64,000 bases of DNA from CAWBRT01 sp963819175 (lineage in GTDB: Bacteria > Acidobacteriota > Terriglobia > Terriglobales > Acidobacteriaceae): the NCBI GenBank assembly GCA_963819175.1, contig CAWFVJ010000018.1, forward strand, positions 186,001-250,000. The letters run 5' to 3'. The translations under genes and the position numbers were made by a program. The notes under the pieces are model-generated. The model saw nothing but the letters and a program-made list of their open reading frames with translations. It ran no database searches and had not been told where the DNA came from. Of the stretch, positions 16,736 through 25,788 are shown in pieces. Within the stretch, counting starts at the first letter, position 1. Every line of letters begins with the position of its first letter.

Positions 16736-17741
16736 GGGGCGGGTGGTTGTTGCCCTTTGAATCTGTAGTGCCGTCGGCGGGATTTCCGGGACCGGTAGGG
16801 CTCATCGTGATGTAGACCGCGTTAGCAGGGTCCTTCGGGTCGAATACTTGCTTGCCGTCTTTATCCTTATAGATTCGACCGAATTGCCAGGAATCCCTCG
16901 GAACTACGGTGCGAGGCCCGATGGAGTCTACATCTGGATACGGGCGGTATGTCAGTACAGCCGAATTCATCTTGTTCGGTTCGACGAGGTAGCAGCGGCT
17001 GAAACCCCAGGCCAGCCAATCGAACATAACCCCGTCTTTCGCCTCGACTGTGATCTCGGCGTTGATCTTCTCGCTCAGCGTGCTCCCATCCGAATTGACG
17101 AGGATTGGAAGGAAGATGCGGAGAGGGCTGGCGGCTATATCGCTCGCGGATACAGCTTCGACGTCCCAGTTCCACCCGGTCCAGAGGACGGAGTACCCCT
17201 GCTGCATCAACCAGCCGTTGCCGGCATCGGCGGCGGTGGTGGGATCATTGTTTTCGCCCGTATCATTGAACGACGACAAGCCTTGAATTCTCCCCCGGTT
17301 GTTCACGTCGTAGAACAGCCGATGATTGCCTTTCGACAGATCTTTGGGCATCAGGAGAATGAAGTCGCCGGTGAATTCCACCTCGCCCTTGGCATTGCGT
17401 GCGTCACCACCGACGATTTCCTCGACATAGCCCTTGCCGGTACTGTAGGGATGCACGACGGACAAATCCCGCCGGAGCTGACCCGTCTTGGCGTATTTCA
17501 GGTCCACAATTTGCCGATTGAAAACGTTATCGGGATCTACTGCATAGGTAAGTTTTCCCTTAATTTTGACGTAAGGACCCACTTTCCCAAACGAAATGCC
17601 GCCAGCAAAGTCAGTCACGCTGGTGATCTGAATCTTGCTGACGTGGGCGGCGGCTGGCACCGCGCTCAACAGACCCACCAGGAACGCGAGAACAGCGACG
17701 GACAGTCGCTTGGCCCATCTGGATGAGAGCTCGTTACACAT
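16736..17741 (-). pseudogene. Alpha/beta-hydrolase-domain protein, N-terminal part with signal peptide
   Basis: About 335 genuine codons. A signal peptide runs from the start (RLSVAVLAFLVGLLSAVPAAAH) with a likely AxA cleavage site, so the protein was exported. The following domain, with GGISFGKVGPYVKIKGKLTYAVDP and FYDVNNRGR, matches the N-terminal beta-rich part of the same hydrolase family. The frame enters IS sequence after KGNNHPP near 16736. The two halves together would give about 820 residues, suggesting recent disruption. Confidence 0.85.
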
Positions 17742-17871
17742 CTAAGCCTCCTTTAGGCTTAAGCCATGAAGCACTAAAATCGTGATATCGGTCTGACCGC
17801 AATTGCAGTTCGAGACTGAACGGAAAGAGAGAACTTAATTTGAGTTCTGAATCGCTCGCATTTTACTGCTC

Positions 17872-18105
17872 GTGAGCGGTTTTGCAAGGGCAATGACCGG
17901 TGAGCCGGCGGAACGGCTGGAAGGAGAGTTGTTGGACATGCAGGAAGCCGCTAGAATCGGGCGATTACTGCCTCGGCTTGCCGGCGGGATAGAGTCCCTT
18001 GCCACGGTGGCCGAGATGCCGACAATGATGGTTGAAGCGTTTTCAGCGGTTGGTCTCGGCGATGAGCATATCTGGCTTTTGCAGTTCCTGAGGTGGGACA
18101 GGTGA
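17872..18105 (+). CDS. Small protein of uncertain family, possibly a dehydrogenase C-terminal fragment
   Basis: 77 codons ending 13 nt inside the start of the YjbQ gene. The last part, MVEAFSAVGLGDEHIWLLQFL, weakly resembles the C-terminus of 3-hydroxyisobutyrate/6-phosphogluconate dehydrogenases. The same end segment is partly conserved upstream of the second YjbQ copy (31295-31338), which argues that it was once a real coding neighbour. No start or fold can be assigned with confidence. Confidence 0.35.
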   Translation: MSGFARAMTGEPAERLEGELLDMQEAARIGRLLPRLAGGIESLATVAEMPTMMVEAFSAVGLGDEHIWLLQFLRWDR

Positions 18106-18521
18106 CAACGTATCGGCAGCAGATTTCCATTCTCACCAGCGGTCATGGCGATATGCACGATCTCACGGGGCAGGTTCTTGGGGTGGTGGCTGCCTCGGCG
18201 ATTCAGACTGGACTGGTCAATGTTTTCAATGTGGGCAGCACTGCCGCCCTCGGCACAATCGAGTTTGAGCCCGGGCTACTACATGATTTGCCAACCGTGC
18301 TCGACAAGCTCACTCCTCCCAGCCGCGAATACGGGCATGAACAGGCATGGCACGACGGGAATGGGCACTCGCATTTGCAAGCAACGCTGCTCGGACCCTC
18401 GCTGACTTTGCCGATCGCCGACGGCAAACCGATCCTCGGAACATGGCAGCAGATCTTTCACCTTGAATGCGATGTGCGCGGACGACGGCGCACGGTCGTA
18501 ATTACCGTGAACGGCGACTAG
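18093..18521 (+). CDS. yjbQ: YjbQ/UPF0047 family protein, copy 1
   Basis: 142 residues from GTG 18093 (or GTG 18102). Family blocks: SGHGDMHDLT, VNVFNVGSTAALGTIEFEPGLLHDL, and the His-rich EQAWHDGNGHSHLQATLLGPSLTLPI with IFHLECDVRGRRRTVVITVNG. The family forms compact trimers with conserved His residues; E. coli YjbQ has weak thiamine-phosphate synthase activity, but the true role is unsettled. It is intact here; a second copy at 31339-31757 is frameshifted. It overlaps the small upstream ORF. Confidence 0.9.
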   Translation: MGQVTTYRQQISILTSGHGDMHDLTGQVLGVVAASAIQTGLVNVFNVGSTAALGTIEFEPGLLHDLPTVLDKLTPPSREYGHEQAWHDGNGHSHLQATLLGPSLTLPIADGKPILGTWQQIFHLECDVRGRRRTVVITVNGD

Positions 18522-18530
18522 CACGTAAAA

Positions 18531-18600
18531 GTGCGGCTCTACTCGGCGCGGATACGCGCCGATGACGGCAAAGGGCATCCTGGAGAGTCCCCGGCAGGTT
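18531..18600. repeat. Dispersed intergenic repeat, partial copy
   Basis: Contains GATGACGGCAAAGGGCATCC and GAGAGTCCC, matching the first half of the longer copy at 24396-24520. Confidence 0.6.
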
Positions 18601-18633
18601 CAGATCGCAATTGGTCGGCGCCAGTCTCGATCG

Positions 18634-21372
18634 CTACAGAATCAATTCTGCCTCGACCAGATCCTCCATCAAGTCTACTTTGAGTTTAAATCCTTGCTTT
18701 ACCACTAGTGAGCGCATTTCGCGGTTCTCGCCCAGCATTACGGAATTAACTTTGTCCAGTCCCTCTTCTTTGGCAATCTCGATCATGCGGCGGTATAGTT
18801 CCGTACCAAGACCGTTGGCCTGGAACTCATCGCGGACGAGCGCAGCGAGTTCGGCCTCGTTGCGGCCGTACGACTTGCTCATGCGCCCAGCCGCTATGAT
18901 TTCCCTATCACCGCTCTCGGTCTTGTGTTCGACCACGAGTTCTATTTCACGATCGTGATCAACAAAGCAGATCCGCGTCAGGCGTTCATGTGCAGTTCGC
19001 TGGCTCAGCTTGAGCGGCTGGAAGTAACGCATGTAAATCGAACGCTCCGACAACTTCTCGTTAAACTGCACAATCAGCGGCTCGTCCTCAGGGCGGATCG
19101 GCCGGATGATGACCTCCTTGCCGTTCTTCATTTTCCAGGTGCTCACGTACTGTGCTGGATAGGGGCGTATCGCCAGTTTGGGTAGCTCCTCTGCAGAAAC
19201 TTCGCGCCCATGCGTGACGATGCGCGCATCGAGCGCCAGGAGGCGTTCCGGAGACACCCGCAGCGGGTTGATTTCGATCTCCTTAATCCAACGCTGTTCG
19301 ACTACCAGTTCGCTGAAGCGGACCATCAGCTCTTGAAGCGCTTCCATATTGATCGGCGCCCGGCCGCGGACACCCGTTAGGGCCTTGTAGATCTTGGTCT
19401 GCTCCATCATGCGCCTCGCCAGCGTACTGTTCAGGGGCGGAAGTGCCAAAGCCTTGTCGTTGAAAACCTCAACCAACTGGCCGCCAGCACCAAACAGCAG
19501 AACCGGGCCGAACTGGGAGTCAATGCTCGATCCGAGAATGAGTTCGTATTCATCGGGCATCGCCATCGCCTGCACTGTCACACCCTGGAAATGGTTAGCG
19601 CCAACCTTCTCTGCTGTCGACTCTTTGATCTCCTCGAACGCTTTGACTACGGCTTCGGCATCACCCAAGTTGAGCATGACACCGCCCACATCTGTCTTGT
19701 GCGTAATCGTTAGCGAGTGGAGCTTGAGCACGACGGGATAACCCATACTGCCGGCAATCTTGACCGCTTCCTTCTTTGTGTTTGCGATTTCAGTGGGGAC
19801 TGTTGCGATGCCGTAAAGCTCTAACAGTTTCTTCGACTCGTACTCACTTAGCAAAGTCCGGCCCGTCTGGCGAACAGAACTGATGATTTCGCCAGCCCGA
19901 TTGCGGGCAGAGCCGTCGTCATCAGCATGGCCCAACTGCGGCGTCTCGTAGATCCCCTTGAGGTTGTAAGAGTACTTCCACAGGTAGTTGAAGGCGCTGG
20001 TTGCCGTATCTGGAAACTCGAAACTTGGAATGCCGGCCTGGTTCAGTATGTTCACGCCGGCCGAAACGGCGGCTGCGCCCATCCAACTTGCCAGCACTGG
20101 CTTTCCAAGGTTCTTGGCGTAGGGCCGCAGTTGTTCGGCAATCTGTGTAGGATTCACCGTTCCCAATGGGGCTAGGATGACTAGCATGCCGTCGATGTTC
20201 GGATCCTCTGCCGCGATCTTCAGCGACTTCGCGTAGCGCTCCGCGTCGGCATCACCGATGATGTCAATTGGGTTACTATGACTCCAAGTTGGCGGCAGGA
20301 GTTCGTTCAGTTCTTTCATCGTTTTCGGCGAGAGCTCAGCCAGTTCACCGCCACCGAAGATCAGCGCATCAGTAGCGAGCACACCCGGGCCACCCGCATT
20401 GGTGATGATGCAGAGGCGTCTACCCGTCGCGCGGGGCTGCTTGGCCAGCACATCAGTCATGTAGAAGATGTCTTCAATGGAGTTGACACGCAACACGCCC
20501 GTGCGCCGGAACGCAGCCTCCAGCAAATCGTCACTGCCAGTCAATGAGCCGGTGTGCGAAACAGCCGCTTTCGCCGCGGCAGCCGTGCGGCCGCCTTTGA
20601 TGACAATAATCGGCTTGGTCAACGATACTTCCCGCGTGGCCGAGAGGAAGGAACGCGCATCGCCAATCGATTCCATATAGATGGCAATACTTTTCGTGTG
20701 CGGGTCATTCCCAAAGTAGTCGATCAGATCTCCCCAACCCACATCAAGCATTGAGCCGATCGAGACGAAAGCGCTGAACCCGACGTTCTCCTTCAAACTC
20801 CAGTCGAGAACCGCTGTGCAGAGCGCGCCGCTCTGGCTGATGAACGCCACGTTTCCACGCCGCGCGATGGTCTTCGCAGAGGTTGCGTTGAATCCCATTG
20901 CGACGTTCATAACCCCGAGGCAGTTTGGGCCAATCAGGCGCAATTTGCCGCGGATGGTCTGCAGAATCTCGGCCTCAAGCTCTTTGCCGCGCTCACCAGA
21001 CTCTTTGAACCCAGCCGAGGTCACGATCGCCGCCGGAATTCCTAGCTCGACCGCTTCCTTTACTACTGTTGGAACGGTTTCCGCCGGAGTCGTCACGACG
21101 ACCAAATCGACTAGTTCCGGGAGATCTCGCAGGCTGGGATAGGTCCTAACGCCCAGGATATTGGAAAGCTCCGGGTTGACGAGGTAGAGTGTTCCCCCAA
21201 ATGGGTTGCTGAGAAGGTTGCGAAGGATGGCGCGCCCGATGCTGCTGGCACCCACCAGGGCCACGCTCCTTGGTTTGAAGATCGAGTCTAATGTATGCTC
21301 CTCCGGCCGGAGCACTCCATGCGACGGGTCAGAGACCTGCGGACCTGATTTCGTCTTTCCAATAGAGGCCAT
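18634..21372 (-). CDS. ADP-forming acetyl/acyl-CoA synthetase fused to a GNAT acetyltransferase
   Basis: 912 residues. Order: CoA-binding Rossmann domain (about 30-150, VALVGASSIGRAILRNL and IGPNCLGVMN); succinyl-CoA-ligase-like domain with the catalytic-His context VSHTGSLTGSDDLLEAAF; ATP-grasp domain (about 500-715, SEYESKKLLELYG and PVVLKLHSLTITHKTDVGGV); C-terminal GNAT domain (about 745-900, IIRPIRPEDEPLIVQFNEKLSERS, then RDEFQANGLGTELYRRMIEIAKEEG). The ligase makes acyl-CoA or ATP reversibly; GNAT-fused forms are known as protein lysine acetyltransferases related to Pat/PatZ. I chose ATG 21372 over GTG 21378. Intact, apparently monocistronic. Confidence 0.93.
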   Translation of the reverse strand: MASIGKTKSGPQVSDPSHGVLRPEEHTLDSIFKPRSVALVGASSIGRAILRNLLSNPFGGTLYLVNPELSNILGVRTYPSLRDLPELVDLVVVTTPAETVPTVVKEAVELGIPAAIVTSAGFKESGERGKELEAEILQTIRGKLRLIGPNCLGVMNVAMGFNATSAKTIARRGNVAFISQSGALCTAVLDWSLKENVGFSAFVSIGSMLDVGWGDLIDYFGNDPHTKSIAIYMESIGDARSFLSATREVSLTKPIIVIKGGRTAAAAKAAVSHTGSLTGSDDLLEAAFRRTGVLRVNSIEDIFYMTDVLAKQPRATGRRLCIITNAGGPGVLATDALIFGGGELAELSPKTMKELNELLPPTWSHSNPIDIIGDADAERYAKSLKIAAEDPNIDGMLVILAPLGTVNPTQIAEQLRPYAKNLGKPVLASWMGAAAVSAGVNILNQAGIPSFEFPDTATSAFNYLWKYSYNLKGIYETPQLGHADDDGSARNRAGEIISSVRQTGRTLLSEYESKKLLELYGIATVPTEIANTKKEAVKIAGSMGYPVVLKLHSLTITHKTDVGGVMLNLGDAEAVVKAFEEIKESTAEKVGANHFQGVTVQAMAMPDEYELILGSSIDSQFGPVLLFGAGGQLVEVFNDKALALPPLNSTLARRMMEQTKIYKALTGVRGRAPINMEALQELMVRFSELVVEQRWIKEIEINPLRVSPERLLALDARIVTHGREVSAEELPKLAIRPYPAQYVSTWKMKNGKEVIIRPIRPEDEPLIVQFNEKLSERSIYMRYFQPLKLSQRTAHERLTRICFVDHDREIELVVEHKTESGDREIIAAGRMSKSYGRNEAELAALVRDEFQANGLGTELYRRMIEIAKEEGLDKVNSVMLGENREMRSLVVKQGFKLKVDLMEDLVEAELIL

Positions 21373-21565
21373 AAACACTCGAATCAGCGGGACACTCGCC
21401 GCTTCGTGCCCTGGGTTGAGTCCGTGAACCGCGGCCCTGTGTCAGAGCTTGGTCCGATTAAGATACGCCTGCAATCCTGGATTTAACAGTACCTGTCTGC
21501 TTTGACTAGCCAGCGGACATTTTCAGTGACTTAGCTGGAGTTCGATGCACGTTGTGGATCTCATT

Positions 21566-21665
21566 TCGCTTGGGCGGGGCGCATCGTCGAGAGCCCCCCA
21601 CAAGGGGCAACTGCCTGGCAGATTTCATTGTCAGGACACGCAGCAAGGATCTGCGGCATCGCGTC
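21566..21665. repeat. Dispersed intergenic repeat beside module copy A (left)
   Basis: Ends with GGACACGCAGCAAGGATCT at about 21637, also present in the same orientation at 24490 on the other side of module A and, with small changes, at 37660. It belongs to a GTCATCCTGAG-like intergenic repeat group. Confidence 0.7.
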
Positions 21666-21792
21666 TTACCGAAATCGCCGTTGACGTAACCCGCTGTCGC
21701 TCGCGGAGCCCAGGCTCGAAAGGCGCACCACCTCCTGCTACCAGTGTGGCACCCATCGGGGTGGCGCCCGCGATGTTCTCTTGGGAAATCAT
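21665..21792 (-). pseudogene. N-terminal stub of a glycogen-branching/alpha-amylase family gene (copy A)
   Basis: From ATG 21792, 13 nt after the regulator stop: MISQENIAGATPMGATLVAGG, then, after a frame change, FRAWAPRATAGYVNGDFG. This is the start of a CBM48/E-set domain of branching enzymes or maltooligosyltrehalose hydrolases. It is cut after about 42 codons, exactly where the dispersed repeat starts. The second copy (37700-37821) is cut at the same residue. Confidence 0.7.
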
Positions 21793-21805
21793 TCGGAGCT
21801 TCTCC

Positions 21806-22431
21806 CTATATAACAACGAGGCCTTCTCGCACACCGCGCGCGACCGCTTCGCCCCTCGTGGTTGCACGGAGCTTTCCCAGGATCGAACTGACGTGAAACT
21901 TCACGGTGTGTTCGGAGATCTTCAATCGAGCAGCAATATCCTTGTTCCCCAGCCCTTCTGCCAACATGGCCAGCACTTCCAGTTCTCGGGAACTCAGTGC
22001 TTCGCCTGGAATTACGTCAGCAGGGGCAACTTCCGCATCGGCAGGCAACAACGCGTCCATGTCTTCAGGGCTGAGTACGATCAGTCCGGCTACAGCGCCC
22101 TCGATGGCAGCTATGATCTCAGGGCCCGTAGCGTCGCGCGAAAGAACAGCTCGCACTCCGGAATGTAAGGCGCGCCGAAGCTCCGCACGTCCGAGGTGAT
22201 CAGCCAGCAACACGATCGGCGGGGCGTCATCTCGAATGAATGCAGAATGCCGGGCAAGTCTGTCTGCCACAGCCATCTCAATCAACAACACGTCGGGCCG
22301 GCGCGTTACGTGTGGGCAGGGTGGATGCGCTCGGGATTCGTTAGTACGGTGAAGCGTGGGTCTTCCCGCAGCATCGCTTCCAGCCCAGCGCGGACAATCG
22401 GCGAGGACGCGATCACAAGAATACGGGTCAT
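21806..22431 (-). pseudogene. NarL/FixJ-type regulator with broken receiver domain (copy A)
   Basis: A receiver-like start at 22431 (MTRILVIASSPIVRAGLEAM) meets an in-frame TAA at 22306-22308. The remainder continues one frame over as RRPDVLLIEMAVADRLARH and runs to an intact LuxR helix-turn-helix (LSSRELEVLAMLAEGLGNKDIAARLKISEHTVKFHVSSIL). The receiver lacks the usual DD pair (ILVIASSP) and has Glu where the phospho-Asp belongs (LLIEMAV), so even a repaired protein would be an atypical, perhaps phosphorylation-independent regulator. It lies downstream of two protease genes on the same strand. Confidence 0.75.
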
Positions 22432-22473
22432 GCCACCTCCGCAATGCTCTCCCTGAGCGAGCGTGACCTTACA

Positions 22474-23293
22474 TTACTTCCAAGTCGTCCCCTCACGCAA
22501 TACATCGAGTGAAAGTGCGTGTGCCGCCACCTGAATGGCATCCGAGAGTTGCTCGGGCGAGCTCAGCGATTCCCCGTTCACTCGCACGATGACATCTCCG
22601 ACCAGTACACCGGAAAGGTGTGCAGCGCCGCCGGCTTCGAGTTCAACGACCATCAGTCCAAGCGTAGGCACGCCTCCTCCGCGCAGACCGACTAGTCGCA
22701 CCGTCACGCCGATGCTCCGCCTTCTTATCTCCGGCGATGAAACGCTCCACCGCGCTGCTGGTCACCGCAACTCCAAATCCGCCCACGATCATGCTGTTGA
22801 TCCCCACCACACGCCCGTGTGCGTCAGCAAGAGGTCCACCGGAATTGCCGGGCGCGAGTCGAATATCCGCCCGTACCAGCACATCCGTGGGTTTGGGTCT
22901 AGCCGACACCACTCCGACCGTGAATGCTCCTGTTGCCTCGGCGGGATTGCCTACAGCGAGGACCAGCTCTCCCGTGCGCAGCGAACTTGCATTGCGCGAT
23001 TCCGCCGATGGCAGCGCGGAAGCCGCGATCTGCAAGCCTGCCAAGTCATACCGTGGATCACGGTGAATGAGTTCAGCCTCGAAGATGCGGCCGTCAGCCA
23101 ACTCCACCGTGTGCCGCGACGAGGTTGCCACGTGCGCATTAGTTACGATCAGCCCGTCGGATCGCCAAATCACCCCCGAACCTCTCCCAGGGCCAGACCC
23201 GCGAACCTCAACCGTGCATCGGCGCAATCGTTCCGCCACTTCGGCGAGTTCTCCTCCCAGACTGATGCTTGCGGGTACAGATGGATTCATCAC
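22474..23293 (-). pseudogene. HtrA-like trypsin protease with PDZ domain displaced by a frameshift (copy A)
   Basis: The protease domain from ATG 23293 is complete: His in VTNAHVATSS, Asp in RYDLAGLQI, Ser in APGNSGGPL. After FIAGDKK the frame runs into nonsense and stops near 22643. The PDZ domain (GVTVRLVGLRGGGVP to SLDVLREGTTWK) is found one frame away and ends at 22474. No signal peptide is present, so it would act in the cytoplasm. The start overlaps the stop of the upstream protease by 4 nt. A truncated protease lacking the PDZ could still be made. Confidence 0.8.
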
Positions 23294-24198
23294 TCCCTCC
23301 GTGGCCGCTCACCAATGGTGACATTGACCTCAGTTGGTTTTCCTCCCCGTAGTATCTGCACGCGCGCCGTTCTGCCTACGCTCTCCGGATCGAGTGTAGC
23401 TTGCAGGTCTGCAGGATCGGTAAGTACGTTCCCGTCGATAGCAAGCAGAACATCACCGATCAGCAGACCAGCGTGTTCGGCAGGGCCGTCAGACGCAATT
23501 GTGATGATCAGCAAGCCGATGTCACGCTTCTCTGCAAGTGTTTGCTGGATGGCTGGCGGCAACTGTACCGGTTGCAGCCCTGCGCCCAGGTAACCCCGCG
23601 CTACATGTCCCTTTTCGAGCAATTGCTTCACGACTTGATCCACGGTCGACCGCGGGATCGTCAGCACCGAACGCCGTGGCCCCGAGGTGTTGATACCGAG
23701 CACGTGTCCCTGAACATCGACGAGCGGTCCGCCCGAGAAGCCGGGATACGGCAGCAGATCGAGTCGCAAATACCGATCAACCCGCCCACCTTGCCAAGTG
23801 CGCCAGGGACCGCCAATCGCACTGATCACCCCGTAACTGGTACTGAGCCCCTCCTCGCCACGGCGCCCGACAGCAAGCACAAGGTGACCAACTCGAAGTT
23901 GTGTGGCATCGCCAAACTGCGCCGGGGCCACATCGTTCTTGGCAAGTTTCAGGACTGCAATGTCCGTGCTGGGATCGCGTCCAACGACACTGGTTGTTGC
24001 TGTTCCGCCCGCGGGCAGAGCTACCGTGACATCTTGCCGCCCACGAATAGTGTGCTCTGCGGTTACTGCAATGCCAGCACGCCATAGAGTTCCGCTTACG
24101 CCGCGCTGGCCGCCCTCCAACACTCCGACCACACTTTGACCGGCGCGCTCGACGGCGTCAGCCAAACTGTTTGAGAAATCGATCAATGTGTTTGCCAT
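23290..24198 (-). CDS. Cytoplasmic HtrA-like serine protease with PDZ (copy A)
   Basis: 302 residues from ATG 24198, preceded by GGAGGTTGAA; longer upstream frames run through a repeat. Trypsin-fold triad: His in VTAEHTIRG, Asp in STDIAVLKL, Ser in YPGFSGGPLVD (GFSGG instead of the usual GNSGG). A PDZ domain covers about 205-295 (GYLGAGLQPVQLP, LLIGDVLLAIDGNVL). There is no signal peptide, unusual for DegP/HtrA proteins. It is first of a three-gene unit (protease, protease-PDZ, LuxR regulator) with 4-nt overlap to the next gene. Confidence 0.88.
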   Translation of the reverse strand: MANTLIDFSNSLADAVERAGQSVVGVLEGGQRGVSGTLWRAGIAVTAEHTIRGRQDVTVALPAGGTATTSVVGRDPSTDIAVLKLAKNDVAPAQFGDATQLRVGHLVLAVGRRGEEGLSTSYGVISAIGGPWRTWQGGRVDRYLRLDLLPYPGFSGGPLVDVQGHVLGINTSGPRRSVLTIPRSTVDQVVKQLLEKGHVARGYLGAGLQPVQLPPAIQQTLAEKRDIGLLIITIASDGPAEHAGLLIGDVLLAIDGNVLTDPADLQATLDPESVGRTARVQILRGGKPTEVNVTIGERPRRE

Positions 24199-24862
24199 TT
24201 CAACCTCCACGATGTGTATCTTGCGCTGCGTTCGGCAATCGCACATCCGTCGGAAGGGGAGGTTGGACCTGAACAAAAGACTAGGTAAGTCGCGTACTGA
24301 TCGCCAATCCAGAAACTCCACGGGTGCAACTTCGCGGCGGGGGCAGAGCTGACCAGCCGTCAGATTAACTCCGCCGTCTGGTAAGGAACGCTTTGCGGTC
24401 TGCTCGGCGCGGATAGCACCGATGACGGTAAAGGGCATCCTGGAAAGCCCCTGCCAAGGGGGCGACCTCTTGTCAGATTTCATCGTTAGGACACGCAGCA
24501 AGGATCTGCGGCATTGCGACTTGAGCAATGTGATGTCTGACCGCGCGCAGCGTCTGCTGTCAATGCGGCCTTAGCAGTTCGACGTTTGGTGGGAGCGGTG
24601 GTCACCGACCGCCTGATCGGCATCGGTGGCTCGTTCTGAGCTGCTACGAGCGCATCCTTGGAGCGTGGCGAAACAGAGCAGTGTGTCAAAGAAGGCAAGC
24701 AGACGGTGAAGTTGATGCAGCGCATCGTGACGCTAACGGTGCCGACGCGATAGCGCGATAGTGGTCAGCCCGTCCTGATTTGGAACTTGAAAAGGGCAGG
24801 CGCGCTGGAGCCGCGCTGACAACGTACGGAACCAGTGCTATGACCAGCAAGACGCAGAGTCC
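24199..24862. other. Intergenic region with dispersed repeat
   Basis: About 660 bp without a confident gene. 24199-24306 is the conserved leader shared with module copy B; 24396-24520 is a dispersed repeat (see that entry). A plus-strand frame near 24660-24752 ending KQTVKLMQRIVTLTVPTR could be a transposase tail but cannot be placed. Confidence 0.5.
24396..24520. repeat. Dispersed intergenic repeat beside module copy A (right)
   Basis: Most complete copy: CTCGGCGCGGATAG, GATGACGGTAAAGGGCATCC, a CCAAGGGGGC stretch, then GGACACGCAGCAAGGATCT. The second half matches 21621-21662 in direct orientation, so module A lies between direct repeats. Confidence 0.7.
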
Positions 24863-25273
24863 TTACGCTATATCCTCCCTACTCTTGCACCGTTCGATAG
24901 AACGTGATGGGAACCTGTGCCGGAGCGTTGCTCGCTCGACGATCCGCACCAGTCCTTCCGGCAGCTCGCTCTTCATCAGGTATTCATCCACCAACCACAG
25001 AATTCGCTCTGGCATCTCGGAGTACGCTGAAAGCAGGATAATCGGCAGCTTGGGAAACCGTTGCTTGATCTGGTAAGCCACGGCTTCCGCGTCCATGCCT
25101 TCAGTTCTGTACTCCAGTAGAACCGCGGCAATCGGCGTTTCCTCCAACATCTTCATCGCCGTGTAGCCGCTTGACGCGACCTTCACGCAATAACCATGAG
25201 ATTCCAGAGTCGCTTTGCGAAGCTCCAACACTTGTGGAAGGTCGTCGATGCACAACACGGTGGGGGAGTCCAT
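24863..25273 (-). CDS. Receiver-domain protein lacking the phospho-acceptor Asp
   Basis: 136 residues from ATG 25273. The receiver fold is clear: acidic pair VLCIDDLP, Ser in IILLSAYSEMP, Lys in YLMKSELP. The acceptor site reads AVLLEYRTEGMDAE, with Glu in place of the Asp seen in the paralogue at 3833-4183 (VVLDYAMPEMNG). Glu at this site can mimic a constitutively phosphorylated receiver. A basic tail of about 20 residues follows the domain. No kinase gene is adjacent. A longer start (25297) is possible. Confidence 0.82.
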   Translation of the reverse strand: MDSPTVLCIDDLPQVLELRKATLESHGYCVKVASSGYTAMKMLEETPIAAVLLEYRTEGMDAEAVAYQIKQRFPKLPIILLSAYSEMPERILWLVDEYLMKSELPEGLVRIVERATLRHRFPSRSIERCKSREDIA

Positions 25274-25310
25274 GGGCGCATCTCCATGGTGGATCAATCC
25301 TCATCATTGC

Positions 25311-25658
25311 TCACCTGCCGACAAAGAGCAACTGCTCGGCGCCAATATGGGAATTGCACTGCGCCAAAATGGGAATTGCACTGCGGTTGGTTAAGCGAGT
25401 TATCCCTTCCCGGACACGCCAGCGCACTCCGACATCAATCCGATAAAAACCTTCCGGTGTCTTATCGTCGCCCTGTCGCCGCTTTGGCGCCAAGCCACCG
25501 CTCCCAAGCGCTACCGAATAGGCTTTTACTATCCGATCTCCACTGAGCAGAAGCAGTTTATGTTCTTTCTTGAGTACCAAGATATCTTCTAGCGGCGAGT
25601 GGCTTACGCCGTCGATACTGGAGACAAAGATCATGGCTGTCGGCACGATTGAAGCCAT
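25311..25658 (-). pseudogene. Truncated L,D-transpeptidase (YkuD) remnant
   Basis: From ATG 25658: EDILVLKKEHKLLLLSGD, AYSVALGSGGLAPKRRQGD and KTPEGFYRID are the N-terminal half of a YkuD domain. The second half with the catalytic HGxx...SxGC motif is missing; the frame passes into unrelated sequence after about residue 75. A functional cell-wall cross-linking enzyme is therefore excluded. Confidence 0.7.
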
Positions 25659-25788
25659 TAATTGCGCATCGTGTAGTCTTCTCGAACGTCGAAGGCAGTC
25701 GAGGCGAGTACTGCACGAACAACAAGGCGGGTGTGCCGTCAGCGCATGTTTACGCCGCCTCTGGAGCAAATCCAAGAAAGGAACAGCC

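Larger units (their letters stand above)
21630..24306. repeat. 2.68-kb duplicated protease-regulator module, copy A
   Basis: The whole block (amylase-family fragment, LuxR regulator, two HtrA-like proteases and the 5' leader) is colinear with and highly similar to 37655-40333 in the same orientation. The coding sequences differ by scattered substitutions and by indels, so the duplication is not brand new. Confidence 0.88.

Noticed and set aside
22535..23593. 352-codon plus-strand frame over the proteases
   Set aside because: Ser/Pro/Thr-rich antisense of the protease genes; not kept in the paralogous copy.
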